From contig CBDBOO010000062.1 in NCBI GenBank assembly GCA_965208385.1, forward strand, positions 14,394 through 78,393: a stretch of DNA of 64,000 nt, read 5' to 3'. A program made the position numbers and the translations under genes. Positions 1 through 9,018 of this stretch are shown here, one piece after another. Position 1 is the stretch's first letter. Every line of letters begins with the position of its first letter. The notes below the pieces were generated by a model. The model did no database searches. It saw only the letters and a list, made by a program, of their open reading frames with translations, and was not told the DNA's origin. The stretch is from Endozoicomonas sp965208385 (GTDB lineage: Bacteria; Pseudomonadota; Gammaproteobacteria; Pseudomonadales; Endozoicomonadaceae).

Positions 1-3
1 CAG

Positions 4-2220
4 ATGAGTACCATACTGGAACTTCCCGGTTCTGAAATCAGTTTTAATTTTGAAATGAGATGGTTGCTGGAGGAGCTGGCTCAAAGCAGTAATGTACAGG
101 ACTTCATTACTGTGCTCGGAAAGGTAACTGGAGGCGGCGGAAAGAGTGATGGAAAGAGTGATGGAAAGAGTGATGGTAAGTGTGATGGTAAGTGTGATGG
201 TAAGAAGACTGGCTCAGCTGCTGAGAATTCTGAAAATGGCGGATCAAATGCAGGAAACACCGGTGATGCTGGCTCAGGAAAACCCGGGGATGGTGAGGCT
301 GAAGATAATGGCTCAGGTGATCGTTCAAAGCAAACACAGTCTGTTGGTGCCGATAGCAGTACTGCTTTTCGTATGAAAGCGGAAAAAACCTGGTTTAGAG
401 CAATTCAGTCCATAGCGCCAGGTTTGTTGTGTCAGCAAGGTACGGAAGGTGCTGAAGAATGTATTGCCGAGAAGAATGCAACCCCTTGTGAAGGGTTACT
501 GGATTACCACGCAGTACAATGTATAGATAGTGGCAATCGTTACCATAAAGATTGTATAAAGAAAGTGGACAGTGATTCTCAGAATAGTTTCCGTGGAGAT
601 AAAGGTTGTATCAGGGATCTGGAAGAAATTCAATTTCATTGTGAAGATTGCAACCAGACGATTGCGTATTTATCGAAAGATCAGAAGAATGAAGAATTTA
701 CCAACCTGCATGTCCACGCCAGAGAGCACCTTCATGATTGCACTCGATGCGAATTTGTTACTACGGCCGAAAAGGAGGAAGGGCGAAAACAAGAATTGAA
801 AGAACATTGCCCTGGGAGTTGTTACCAAACATGTCATGGGTGTCAGAATCTATTTTCCCGTCAGGAAATGAGTGCCCATACTGTCAAATGTTCCAATCGG
901 TCAGTCACTTGTAATATTTCACAGTGTGGTGCAAGAATCCCTTTCAATCGTTGTCTTAATCATTGCTTAGACACACATTTCAATGATTGGAATCCGTCAG
1001 TTAAGGTTCAATGCCCCGTGTGCATGAGCGCCGCTTTCTCAGATAAAACGGGCTTTTTTACCCATATCGCAGGATGTACGGCCATTAAGGAGTATATATG
1101 CACAATAACATTATCTGATAATTCCAAGGCCTGCGGCCATACTTCAAACACCCTGAGTGATTTCGCCAATCACCTTAGCGGCACTCATCCTGAGGGGTTT
1201 ACTAACATACTGAAAGCCATCAATCAGGCTAAAACAGATAGCCTCGAACCTGATCATCAATACCCGGCACAACGGGTGAAAGAATTTATACAAAGCTCCC
1301 GTACTCATCCCTTTGAAATACAACAATCACAGACTTTTACCGAATTACAAGCTGCTGTGGCTGAAGTACAAGTTACCGTGGCTGGTGTAAAAGTTACAGT
1401 GGATGAAGTGGTTGAATCCTCCAAATCCCTGATGAGGATATTTGAAGCTACAGCAAACAGGTTATATCAGGCAAAATTCAATGAGTTGGATCATAAAATA
1501 GAAACTCTGGAAAGAAAGTTACAAACTCATTCTGGTCATGCTGACACTTATACTTGTAGCGCTGTTGTACCTTATACTGGCGCTAAACCAGGAGCAGGCG
1601 GTCAACAAGCCGGCCTGGTAGAGTATCAGGGTCAGGGTCAGGAAATGATAATGATGAGGGATACATTACAGAAAATTCAAGATTCATTGACTAAACATGC
1701 CGATGTAATAGATGAAATAAGACTCCGGCAGGATGTACTGGATGTTAAAACCACCCATGGCATTCTGATATGGAAAATTCCAGATGTCAGGCGCCGCTAC
1801 AGGGATGCAGTGCATAGAAGAACAATCAGTCTGTACAGTCCGCCATTTTATACCAGCCCTCATGGTTACAGGATGTGCATACGAACCTATCTTAATGGCG
1901 ATGGTATTGGTAAAAGCACACATCTATCCATGTTTTTTGTTGTGATGAGGTCGGAACATGATAATTTACTGAAATGGCCATTCACACAGTCTGTGCGATT
2001 TACCCTGATAAACCAGGTACTACCTGGAAGCAGTATTACCGAAGCCTTTGTTCCTAGCACTGATTCACCTTCGTTCCAGAAGCCTGACAATGATATGAAC
2101 ATCGCCAGTGGATTTCCCAAATTTGCCCGGCAGAATGTTCTGCAGGATGACAACTTTACACTGGGGAATGTTATTTACATTAAATGTCAGGTGAATCTCG
2201 ATAGTTTGAACTCTGAGTAA
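4..2220 (+). CDS. TRAF-like protein: cysteine-rich zinc-finger region plus C-terminal TRAF/MATH domain
   Basis: The protein resembles eukaryotic TNF-receptor-associated factors. Residues about 46-66 are a KSDG/KCDG repeat, followed by a Gly/Asp/Ser-rich linker to about 105. Residues about 140-400 are rich in Cys and His pairs (for example CEDC, CTRCEF, CHGCQ, CPVC), like TRAF-type zinc fingers. Residues about 450-510 and 540-580 are predicted coiled coil. Residues about 585-735 match the TRAF-C/MATH fold, with a WKI start, SPPFYTS, GYRMCIRTYLNGDG, a WPF motif and a NIASGFPKF-like segment, all typical of TRAF-C domains. In animals this domain binds receptor tails as a trimer. Here a role as a host-directed effector is inference. 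No signal peptide is seen. The ATG is only three bases from the window edge with no visible ribosome site, so the true start could lie upstream. Confidence 0.85.
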   Translation: MSTILELPGSEISFNFEMRWLLEELAQSSNVQDFITVLGKVTGGGGKSDGKSDGKSDGKCDGKCDGKKTGSAAENSENGGSNAGNTGDAGSGKPGDGEAEDNGSGDRSKQTQSVGADSSTAFRMKAEKTWFRAIQSIAPGLLCQQGTEGAEECIAEKNATPCEGLLDYHAVQCIDSGNRYHKDCIKKVDSDSQNSFRGDKGCIRDLEEIQFHCEDCNQTIAYLSKDQKNEEFTNLHVHAREHLHDCTRCEFVTTAEKEEGRKQELKEHCPGSCYQTCHGCQNLFSRQEMSAHTVKCSNRSVTCNISQCGARIPFNRCLNHCLDTHFNDWNPSVKVQCPVCMSAAFSDKTGFFTHIAGCTAIKEYICTITLSDNSKACGHTSNTLSDFANHLSGTHPEGFTNILKAINQAKTDSLEPDHQYPAQRVKEFIQSSRTHPFEIQQSQTFTELQAAVAEVQVTVAGVKVTVDEVVESSKSLMRIFEATANRLYQAKFNELDHKIETLERKLQTHSGHADTYTCSAVVPYTGAKPGAGGQQAGLVEYQGQGQEMIMMRDTLQKIQDSLTKHADVIDEIRLRQDVLDVKTTHGILIWKIPDVRRRYRDAVHRRTISLYSPPFYTSPHGYRMCIRTYLNGDGIGKSTHLSMFFVVMRSEHDNLLKWPFTQSVRFTLINQVLPGSSITEAFVPSTDSPSFQKPDNDMNIASGFPKFARQNVLQDDNFTLGNVIYIKCQVNLDSLNSE
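139..204 (+). repeat. 12-bp tandem repeat in the TRAF-like gene
   Basis: Five in-frame 12-bp units, three GGAAAGAGTGAT and two GGTAAGTGTGAT, plus a partial sixth, encode (KSDG)3(KCDG)2K. The length is a multiple of three, so unit gain or loss would keep the frame. It sits in the flexible N-terminal linker. Confidence 0.9.
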
Positions 2221-2506
2221 TATCTGATGAAGTAAGGGTTGAAAAAGGCACCGTCAACAATAGGCGAATGCAATGGTTCACCTGCTTATATGAAAGCTAA
2301 AAAAGAATACTTCTGGCCAAAGAATATTTGAGTGTATTGATAATTTTTCAACTGGCTCCCTTTATCTTAACTTTTGATGAGAAGTGTCTGAAAATTCTGA
2401 CGGTGAGTGATTATCTTAAAAAAAAGATTTTTCATAGAATTGGCTCCACTGAACGGGCGCATTTCCCTCAATGCTGCGTCTGACCAAATAACAGGTGGAG
2501 TGAGCT

Positions 2507-3073
2507 ATGAATAAGTTAAAAATGGCTGGTGCAATCGTTTTGGCTATGGGTGTTTCTGCCAATGTAATGGCCGGTGACTGGTTTGTGGGTGGTAATGTTG
2601 GTATGGGCTTCAATGACCTGAATACACCTTCTGCCATTGCTGAACCCGATGAGCAGATAAAGTACGGCGTTCAGATTGGTAAGTATATTAATGACAATGT
2701 TCGTGTTTATGGCATCTATAACTATGGCTCAGATGATGACAAGTTTGCAGGCAGTAAAAATGAAATTACAGAGCAGCAATTACTGATTTCAGCAGATTAT
2801 CTGTTTGGAGATAAAGCCCTGAAGCCATTTATTGGTTTCACTGTGGGTGCAGACAATACCGAATTTGATGTCAGTGGACAGGCTGATTTCTCGGATGATG
2901 ATACAGCGCTGGTGTTTGGTGGTCAGGCTGGTGTTGTCTACAACGTTGACAACTGGGATATGGAACTGGGCTATCGTCATCTATGGGGCAGCACTGAGAT
3001 TGAGAAAAAAGGCTATGAACTGGAGAATGATAGTAACGGCAATGCCTATGCATCAGTAAGCTATCGTTTTTAA
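2507..3073 (+). CDS. Small outer-membrane beta-barrel protein
   Basis: A 188-residue protein with a clear Sec signal peptide (residues 1-22, cleavage after VMA). It is followed by alternating hydrophobic/polar strands and ends in SYRF, the terminal aromatic that the BAM complex recognises. Length and pattern fit an eight-stranded OmpA/OmpX-like or OMP_b-brl barrel in the outer membrane; the ligand, if any, is unknown. The ATG is preceded by AGGTGGAG at a good distance. It is a single-gene unit closed by a strong terminator just downstream. Confidence 0.8.
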   Translation: MNKLKMAGAIVLAMGVSANVMAGDWFVGGNVGMGFNDLNTPSAIAEPDEQIKYGVQIGKYINDNVRVYGIYNYGSDDDKFAGSKNEITEQQLLISADYLFGDKALKPFIGFTVGADNTEFDVSGQADFSDDDTALVFGGQAGVVYNVDNWDMELGYRHLWGSTEIEKKGYELENDSNGNAYASVSYRF

Positions 3074-3098
3074 TCAAAAACAGCCTTGTGTATCCTTG

Positions 3099-3136
3099 CC
3101 AACCCTGGGCTATTGCTCTCAGGGTTGGTTTTTTTA
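3099..3136 (+). terminator. Rho-independent terminator of the barrel gene
   Basis: A 9-bp stem CCAACCCTG / CAGGGTTGG with a 12-nt loop is followed by seven T. It lies 26 bp after the barrel stop codon. Confidence 0.85.
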
Positions 3137-3241
3137 TGTCAAAAATTAAGAAGCTTTGCCGTGAAAATCCCCGAATTCAGGACGCAAGCAGCCGCCCTGC
3201 ACAGAACAAGGAACTATCGTATTAATTGTGGATCAGGTTAA

Positions 3242-4456
3242 TTATCGAACCTGATCCAAATAGCCATACTCGTCCAGCCTGCGTAACCAGCGCGGTGCAT
3301 TCTTCCTAACCATCAAACCCTCGTAATCAGTGTCAGGATCAATATAAGGCTGTCGTTTCTTGAGTAAGGTATAAATCACACGAATCAGTTTATGTGCAAT
3401 GGCAATCAGACTTCGTTTGTGACCCCTGCGGATCACCAGACTCTGATATTTACCCTTGAACTGACTCTTGGTCTTGATCGCTGCATTCGCCACTTCGCAC
3501 AGTGTCGTTTTGATCATCTTATTCCCTTTTCGGGTTCGACCACTTTTACGCTTGCCTGCGCTTTCATTATTGCCCGGGCAGAGTCCGGCCCAGGAAGCAA
3601 TCTCCTTCATGCCGCCAAACTGACTCATATCATCACCTATTTCTGCGATCAGTGCTGCGGCACTCATCTCACCGACTCCGGGGAGAGTTTGCAGAATTTG
3701 CCAGGCTTCTTTCCAAGACTGAACCGTACTCAGAATCTGGACTTCCAGCTTCTGCTGCTGTTCATTCAGGAAATTAATGTGATCCCGGATATCTTTCAGC
3801 ACAATAAGATGAGAAGGGGATAACTTCTCGTCCATACTGTCCATCAGCTGTTTTCTGTCTGCCTTCAGACGGCCATCCGCTTTCTTGATAATATCCTGAA
3901 GGGATTCACCATCAATCAGGGCGTTCACCATGCGCTGACCTGACTTGCCGTTGATGTCACTGATCAGGCCGCCGAGTCGAATACCGCTGTCGTCTAGCGT
4001 TTTATGAAGACGGTTCTTCTCATTGGCTATTTGCTTGACCATTGTATCTCGTCGGCGAGTCAGCAAACGCAGCTGTTCCTGATCCGGATGTGGCACAAAA
4101 CTCGGACGAACCAGACCACAATGGGCAAGGTGAGCGAGCCACTGACTGTCCAGTGTATCGGTCTTGCGACCGGGTACATTCTTGACGTGTCGGGCATTCA
4201 CCACCCAGGGTTTCAGATCACGACCAATGATGGACGCATAAATACTTTTCCAGTAAACACCCGTACTCTCCATTACGACCAGATCGATCTGATGCTGTTG
4301 AAGGAACTGGCACATTAATTCCCGATCCTTGCGGAAAGTACCAAATTCACGGGTTAATACTTGAATGTCGCCTTCTGGCATTTCTTTGCGAACGGCAACC
4401 ATGACCATCATTTTATGGACATCAATGCCTGCACAGTTTTTCACAATGGGTTGCAT
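3242..4456 (-). CDS. IS110-family DEDD transposase
   Basis: A 404-residue transposase of normal IS110 length. The N-terminal RuvC-like DEDD domain starts with GIDVHK and includes a VVMESTGVYW segment and the NARHVKNVPGRKTDTLDS motif. The C-terminal transposase_20 domain contains the helix-hairpin-helix-like LPGVGEMSAAALIAEIG and the conserved WAGLCPGNN segment with the serine region near SGKRKSGRTRKG. Family enzymes recombine a circular intermediate using an element-encoded bridge RNA. The protein is identical to the second copy; a nucleotide difference seen near position 4209 is silent. Confidence 0.95.
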   Translation of the reverse strand: MQPIVKNCAGIDVHKMMVMVAVRKEMPEGDIQVLTREFGTFRKDRELMCQFLQQHQIDLVVMESTGVYWKSIYASIIGRDLKPWVVNARHVKNVPGRKTDTLDSQWLAHLAHCGLVRPSFVPHPDQEQLRLLTRRRDTMVKQIANEKNRLHKTLDDSGIRLGGLISDINGKSGQRMVNALIDGESLQDIIKKADGRLKADRKQLMDSMDEKLSPSHLIVLKDIRDHINFLNEQQQKLEVQILSTVQSWKEAWQILQTLPGVGEMSAAALIAEIGDDMSQFGGMKEIASWAGLCPGNNESAGKRKSGRTRKGNKMIKTTLCEVANAAIKTKSQFKGKYQSLVIRRGHKRSLIAIAHKLIRVIYTLLKKRQPYIDPDTDYEGLMVRKNAPRWLRRLDEYGYLDQVR

Positions 4457-4768
4457 CGTCTATGCTCCAAAGGTTCACGGAGGAACAGCAGAGCCTGACG
4501 GACTGGATCGGATCGCCATAGTCTCACTTGGAGAAAAGGGCTGTTTGCCGTGCATTCAATGTTCCAGAAATGGAGCCTTGATGGTGCCAGTTCTGAACCA
4601 TGAGATAAGCGAGGGTGCGAACGATCCAGCCCAGGTCAATTTGTATTCAGGGTCTAAAAGCCACTGCAAAAACATCGACCACTGTCAGGCTCTGCATCAG
4701 ATACATTGTGGCAGAGTATTATTTTCATGCTGCAGGGTGACCGAAAATACGGTCATGAAGATTTGTAT
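4457..4768 (-). ncRNA. Candidate bridge-RNA region of IS110 copy 1
   Basis: The 312-bp noncoding 5' end of the element is conserved with the other copy and has several short inverted repeats, including CCGAAAATACGG near the outer end. In IS110-group elements such as IS621 the long noncoding left end encodes the bridge RNA. Position and length fit, but the loops that would pair with target and donor were not resolved by eye. Confidence 0.4.
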
Positions 4769-4941
4769 AAGAATTAATCGAAGTGGATTATGTTGTTTTT
4801 CTATCCCTTGCAGGGTGGATCCGACATTGGCACCAAAATTGCCGGAACGTTCTGGACCGTCCGGTTGTCAGAACGGCATATTCTTCAGGTATAGTTCTGA
4901 AAAGCTGTCTATTCTGACTGGGAGCAGACAGGTCAGATGAT

Positions 4942-6321
4942 ATGAACCAAAAAAATAGAATAACATCAAACAGGGCTTTCATTCTGGCTATTGCCGGTGC
5001 GGCCATTGGCCTGGGGAATATCTGGCGCTTTCCTTACATTGCCGGAGAAAATGGTGGCAGTGTCTTCCTCCTCTGGTATCTCTTTTTTCTGATTGTAATG
5101 GGCTTACCAGTGATGATTGCTGAAATAGCCATAGGTCGTGCTGGTCGCGCCTCACCTGCCAGCAGCTTGAGGCAGCTGGCGGTCTCTGCCGGTCACAATA
5201 AACACTGGAGCAAACTGGCCTGGTTGGGAACGCTGACGGCAGTGCTGGTGTTGTCCTTTTACAGTGTTATTTCAGGTTGGGCTCTGTATTACTTTTATCA
5301 TGCGCTTAACGGTGCCCTTGATAATCTGAATGCAGCTCAGTCAGAGTTGATGCTGGAAAACCTGCTGCTGTCACCCGGTAAAATAGTTCTGTTTCACACA
5401 CTCTTTATTTCCATGACCATGCTGATCAGCGGACATCCGGTGTCAAAAGGTATCGAGCGGTTGAATAATCTGCTGATGCCCCTGATGTATCTTGTGCTGG
5501 TTTTACTGGTGATCTATGCCAGTGGGTTCTCTGGTTTTGACCAGGCAAAAGAATATCTTTTTGCTTTTAAATATCAAGATGTTAACGGCAGTGTGTTGCT
5601 GGAAGCACTGGGGCATGCTTTTTTCACCCTTGCGGTGGGTGCCTGCTGCTTGATGGCCTATGGTGCCTATATGCCTGAAGATCAGTCAATTGTCAGGGCT
5701 GTTCTTATTGTTGCACTACTGGACGTTCTGGTGGCCGTTATGGTGGGGCTGTCAACATTTTCTGTTGTCTTTACCGAAGGCCTGCCAGCGGCTGGCGGGC
5801 CGGGATTGATGTTTGTAACTCTGCCTGTGGCCTTGTCCAGTATGCCTTTTCATGTGATTGTGCTGCCCCTGTTTTTTCTTCTGCTGGTAATTGCCTCATG
5901 GACTTCAGCCGTTAATCTGGCTGAACCCCTGGTGGTTATGGCAACCAGAATTACCGGTAGCCGAGCCAGGGGAGCCGTATTGTCCGGCTTAATGATCTGG
6001 TGCATGGGATTGATTCCGGCACTGTCGTTCAATCTGTTTAGAGATCTGGAACCCTTTCCAGATAAAAGCATATTTGATATTTACACCGCTTTTCCTACAC
6101 AGATTCTGTTACCGCTGACCGGTCTGTTGATTCTGTTCTTTGCCGGTTATGTGATGGATCGAAAGAGCCTTGTAAGCCAGTTGGGATTGAGAGGCTTCAC
6201 CCTCGAATGCTGGAAATGGTTGATCCGTTACGTTAGTCCGTTGTTGTTGCTGACAGTCATGCTTGGTGGCTTGCTTACAAATACTTTTAATCATCAATGC
6301 TTACAAATACTCATTCAATAA
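4942..6321 (+). CDS. Sodium-dependent transporter, SNF/NSS family
   Basis: A 459-residue inner-membrane protein with about 11 transmembrane helices. The first helix carries the family signature GAAIGLGNIWRFPYIAGENG, which forms the sodium and substrate sites in LeuT. The family couples Na+ entry to uptake of amino acids or other small amines; the substrate cannot be told from sequence. Length is normal for bacterial members. The ATG has no strong ribosome site, and the IS110 copy ends about 175 bp upstream, so native promoter sequence may have been displaced. Its 3' end overlaps by 21 bp a convergent small gene. Confidence 0.9.
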   Translation: MNQKNRITSNRAFILAIAGAAIGLGNIWRFPYIAGENGGSVFLLWYLFFLIVMGLPVMIAEIAIGRAGRASPASSLRQLAVSAGHNKHWSKLAWLGTLTAVLVLSFYSVISGWALYYFYHALNGALDNLNAAQSELMLENLLLSPGKIVLFHTLFISMTMLISGHPVSKGIERLNNLLMPLMYLVLVLLVIYASGFSGFDQAKEYLFAFKYQDVNGSVLLEALGHAFFTLAVGACCLMAYGAYMPEDQSIVRAVLIVALLDVLVAVMVGLSTFSVVFTEGLPAAGGPGLMFVTLPVALSSMPFHVIVLPLFFLLLVIASWTSAVNLAEPLVVMATRITGSRARGAVLSGLMIWCMGLIPALSFNLFRDLEPFPDKSIFDIYTAFPTQILLPLTGLLILFFAGYVMDRKSLVSQLGLRGFTLECWKWLIRYVSPLLLLTVMLGGLLTNTFNHQCLQILIQ

Positions 6322-6477
6322 GCGGCTGACTAATAAAATAAAAATGGCAACCATGGCAATGGTGGAGAGCTTTGACTGTTTTTCGTCACTCATGGGTTTG
6401 CCAAAACGTTCTGTCAGTTTGACCACGAGAAACAGGGTGACAAACAGCAATAGCAGTATAGTGACCAGGTTCGACAT
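6301..6477 (-). CDS. 58-residue two-helix membrane protein
   Basis: A short open frame with two hydrophobic segments (residues about 4-19 and 39-53) separated by a charged loop containing ERFGKP and DEKQSK. The ATG has AAAAAGAG eight bases upstream. Its last 21 bp overlap the 3' end of the convergent symporter gene. Codons and a clean hairpin topology suggest a real small inner-membrane protein; the function is unknown. Confidence 0.6.
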   Translation of the reverse strand: MSNLVTILLLLFVTLFLVVKLTERFGKPMSDEKQSKLSTIAMVAIFILLVSRLLNEYL

Positions 6478-6575
6478 TCGGGATGCTCTTTTTGTGGAAT
6501 ATGCAGGTTATCTTAAAGGGTACTCATCAGGATCGACAGTTTTTTCGGGCGGCAGGATTATGTGATTCAGGCGTA

Positions 6576-6608
6576 TAAAACTTCGGTGCCAGAAAGTGAC
6601 ACCGAAGA
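6576..6608 (-). terminator. Terminator hairpin downstream of the mtr-like cluster
   Basis: On the minus strand an 8-bp stem CTTCGGTG / CACCGAAG with an 11-nt loop is followed by TTTTAT. It lies about 140 bp beyond the mtrB-like stop codon and probably ends the cytochrome transcript. Confidence 0.6.
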
Positions 6609-6660
6609 TAGTTTTCTAAGCGAGTCTTCTAAGATAGCTTTCTAAGATAGCCTTCTAAGA
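6607..6660. repeat. Short tandem repeat, about 13-bp unit
   Basis: Four imperfect units of the type GATAG(C/T)(T/C)TTCTAA run head to tail between the terminator hairpin and the mtrB-like gene. No coding role is seen. Confidence 0.6.
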
Positions 6661-6748
6661 GAGTGGCAAAAGAACCAAGCTTACCGATTAGCGTTCATAG
6701 TAACTGACGGTGCTTGCTGCCTGTACCACAATCTCTTTTTCTTCTACG

Positions 6749-8725
6749 TTAGAAAATATAGGTAGCCCCCACTACTACCCGATAACCATTGTCGTCCAGG
6801 CTCTTGTTACCTGTCCAGAGATCCATATCCAGCTGCCAGTCATCTTCACTGATGCGCTGATACCCCACCAGACTGTGCAGGGTCACCGCACGGCTGTAAC
6901 GGTAATCCCCGGTAGCTTCAATACTGGTTGAACGGTAGGTGACATCCGGAACGTCGCCAGCTTCTTCAACACTGTAGCTGTCCAGGCTTTGCAACCAGCT
7001 AAAATCTATGCTGATATCCAGTTTGTCATCCATCAGACCTTCCCACTCTGAACCCAGTGTGAAGCCCAGCATATCAACCGTCTGATCCATAATCTGGGGT
7101 TGTTTGACGCCTCCGTATTTGTTGATAACCAGGCTCTGGTCGAATTCATCACGTTCCAGACTGGCAGCAGCGTATAGGGCATGGCTGTCACTCAGGTTAA
7201 AGGTGCTGTTCATTTCGACACCCAAACGATTCATCTGATCCATACCAGATTGATCGGCATTGTAATCATCCTGGATGTAGTAGAGTCGGGCGTTGACCCC
7301 GGCCCGATCAAATCCGTTATACGCCAGTTTCAGGTCAGCCTTTGCCTGTTCCAGATCAGCGAGATAGGCATCATTGGCCTTTTCCTCGGCCTCAAAATCG
7401 GAACCGTCCCGCTCAAGATAACTGACCTGCCCGGTGAGAGAAAAATTACTGGAAAGACGCTTGCGTCCTTTGAGCCAGATACTCTTTTCATCGGTTTCTT
7501 CCCGATTCTGATCAGGACGCCATTGTAGCTTGTCACGTACCCCGAGGGTGACGCGTGTTTTGCCAATGCGACCATTGAGCTCTGCTTTATAGTCCTGAGT
7601 TCTGAAAGTGAAACCGTGGGACGTGAACGACCGGTCATCGGTATCCGTCATTGTCAGAGTATCAGTGTCGTTTTTCCGGTTATCATAATTAAACTGGGTT
7701 TTCAGGCGCCACTGAGAACTGAAGCGATGCATCCAGCGAATGCGGGAATTGAAGCTATGGATATAGCCACCCAGTTCATCCTGCCCGTTATCCGCAACCT
7801 GTCCTCCAGCCATACTGCCATCCTGCCCCAGCATGCCGTAGGAGATGTTGGCCTGGATTACATCATTGACTCCCAGCCTGTAATTCCCTGATGCGGCCAC
7901 CTGGTGCAGGGTGCTGTCAGGTTCCTGGACTCTAACCGTCTGACCATGACCAATGGCCAGTTCCGGAGTAGCTGAGGCATCATTTTCAAAGTGTGAAAAC
8001 CGGTAAAAGGCCTGTAAAGTGCCCGATTCTGAAGAATGGCGCAGTCCAGTTTTCAGCTCATTGGTCGTGTTATCAATATCTGTCGCTACGACTCCTGGAA
8101 CGGCATAGGAGAAATAGTGATTGGCTTCCAGCCCTTTACCGGAATTTTGTTTCTGTGTCAGTTCGGCAAAACCTTCCAGTCCATCCATCAACTGTTTTTC
8201 AGCTGTCAGGCTGATATTGGTTTTCTTTTTTTCTTGATCAAATGTGCTGATATCGCCGGGTTGAAGTTGCTCACCGTAGCCCAGGGGAGGCCTGGCAGTA
8301 ACGTCCAGATTGTGTACATAATCCTGGGCGTTATAGGCTAACTCCACTTTGTAATCACCTGACTTTTCAATACGGACAACCGCATCTTCTCTTCCTGTGC
8401 CACCGAGCACAGTGGCAGAGACTGAGCCATCTTTTTCACGGGATTCATAGCTGAATCCACCGTTAGCCTGACTGCCTTGCCTGTCGCCTGCACCCACGAC
8501 CATCTGAGGTATATCGCTCTTGCTCAGGTAGCCGGTGCTGGCATAAGCAGAAGATTTTACGCCATCTGAACTCGGACAGGACTTGCATTGCCAGTTTTCA
8601 ATATTTACATTTTTTGCATTGGCGCGGCTCATATCAAAGCCGGATGCACTGGTCTCCATGGCAACCAGTGCTATGGCTGCGGAAAGCAGCGTCATTTTAA
8701 ATGTTGTGCTGTTACTACTATTCAT
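6749..8725 (-). CDS. mtrB: MtrB/PioB-family outer-membrane barrel of a decahaem conduit
   Basis: A 658-residue outer-membrane beta-barrel that in Shewanella sheathes the decahaem cytochrome MtrA so electrons can cross the outer membrane. A signal peptide occupies residues 1-28. The mature N-terminus carries a CKSC motif (Cys47, Cys50), the conserved CXXC of the family. The rest is alternating strand pattern ending in TYIF, a terminal-aromatic BAM signal. AGGGGG lies before the ATG. It is the last gene of the cytochrome cluster. A 135-bp MITE separates it from the mtrA-like gene, which may weaken co-transcription or stability. The symbol is used in the family sense; DmsF is the alternative. 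Confidence 0.88.
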   Translation of the reverse strand: MNSSNSTTFKMTLLSAAIALVAMETSASGFDMSRANAKNVNIENWQCKSCPSSDGVKSSAYASTGYLSKSDIPQMVVGAGDRQGSQANGGFSYESREKDGSVSATVLGGTGREDAVVRIEKSGDYKVELAYNAQDYVHNLDVTARPPLGYGEQLQPGDISTFDQEKKKTNISLTAEKQLMDGLEGFAELTQKQNSGKGLEANHYFSYAVPGVVATDIDNTTNELKTGLRHSSESGTLQAFYRFSHFENDASATPELAIGHGQTVRVQEPDSTLHQVAASGNYRLGVNDVIQANISYGMLGQDGSMAGGQVADNGQDELGGYIHSFNSRIRWMHRFSSQWRLKTQFNYDNRKNDTDTLTMTDTDDRSFTSHGFTFRTQDYKAELNGRIGKTRVTLGVRDKLQWRPDQNREETDEKSIWLKGRKRLSSNFSLTGQVSYLERDGSDFEAEEKANDAYLADLEQAKADLKLAYNGFDRAGVNARLYYIQDDYNADQSGMDQMNRLGVEMNSTFNLSDSHALYAAASLERDEFDQSLVINKYGGVKQPQIMDQTVDMLGFTLGSEWEGLMDDKLDISIDFSWLQSLDSYSVEEAGDVPDVTYRSTSIEATGDYRYSRAVTLHSLVGYQRISEDDWQLDMDLWTGNKSLDDNGYRVVVGATYIF

Positions 8726-8872
8726 TTTGCCCCCTGCACCCTGTTCATTGTCTTCACCGGAAATTCTGCATCCCTGCCTCTGGTAAAATCACCTGATTAC
8801 CCAGGTCGTCCGGTGGTCAATCAATTTTCAGGAGTGCCGTCATTTTTTAGCTGTTATTAATCTGACTATCTG

Positions 8873-9007
8873 TATACCCGTTGCTTTTGAAGTTGCTACT
8901 GCGTTGCTGCGCCCGTTCACTGGTACGCCAGCCCTGCCTGATTACCTAGTTTGACTAAGTTCCCGGGATTTCACTCCCTTGTAGCAACTCCAAATCATTC
9001 GGGTATT
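8873..9007. mobile_element. 135-bp MITE between mtrA- and mtrB-like genes
   Basis: Imperfect terminal inverted repeats begin TATACCCGTTGC on the left and AATACCCGAATG on the right and both continue into AGTTGCTAC. The element is flanked by a perfect 6-bp direct repeat TATCTG (8867-8872 and 9008-9013). It has no coding capacity. Its right end is 12 bp from the mtrA-like stop codon. Confidence 0.75.
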
Positions 9008-9018
9008 TATCTGATGCC

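Larger units (their letters stand above)
3155..4768 (-). mobile_element. IS110-family insertion sequence, copy 1
   Basis: The 1614-bp boundaries come from comparison with the near-identical inverted copy at 22210-23823; identity stops abruptly at both ends. It holds one DEDD transposase gene, a 312-bp noncoding 5' end and an 87-bp 3' end with a 10-bp-arm palindrome (GGATCAGGTT ... AACCTGATCC) at the stop codon. There are no terminal inverted repeats, and the flanks of the two copies share no obvious sequence, as usual for IS110. It sits about 175 bp upstream of the symporter gene. Confidence 0.9.
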
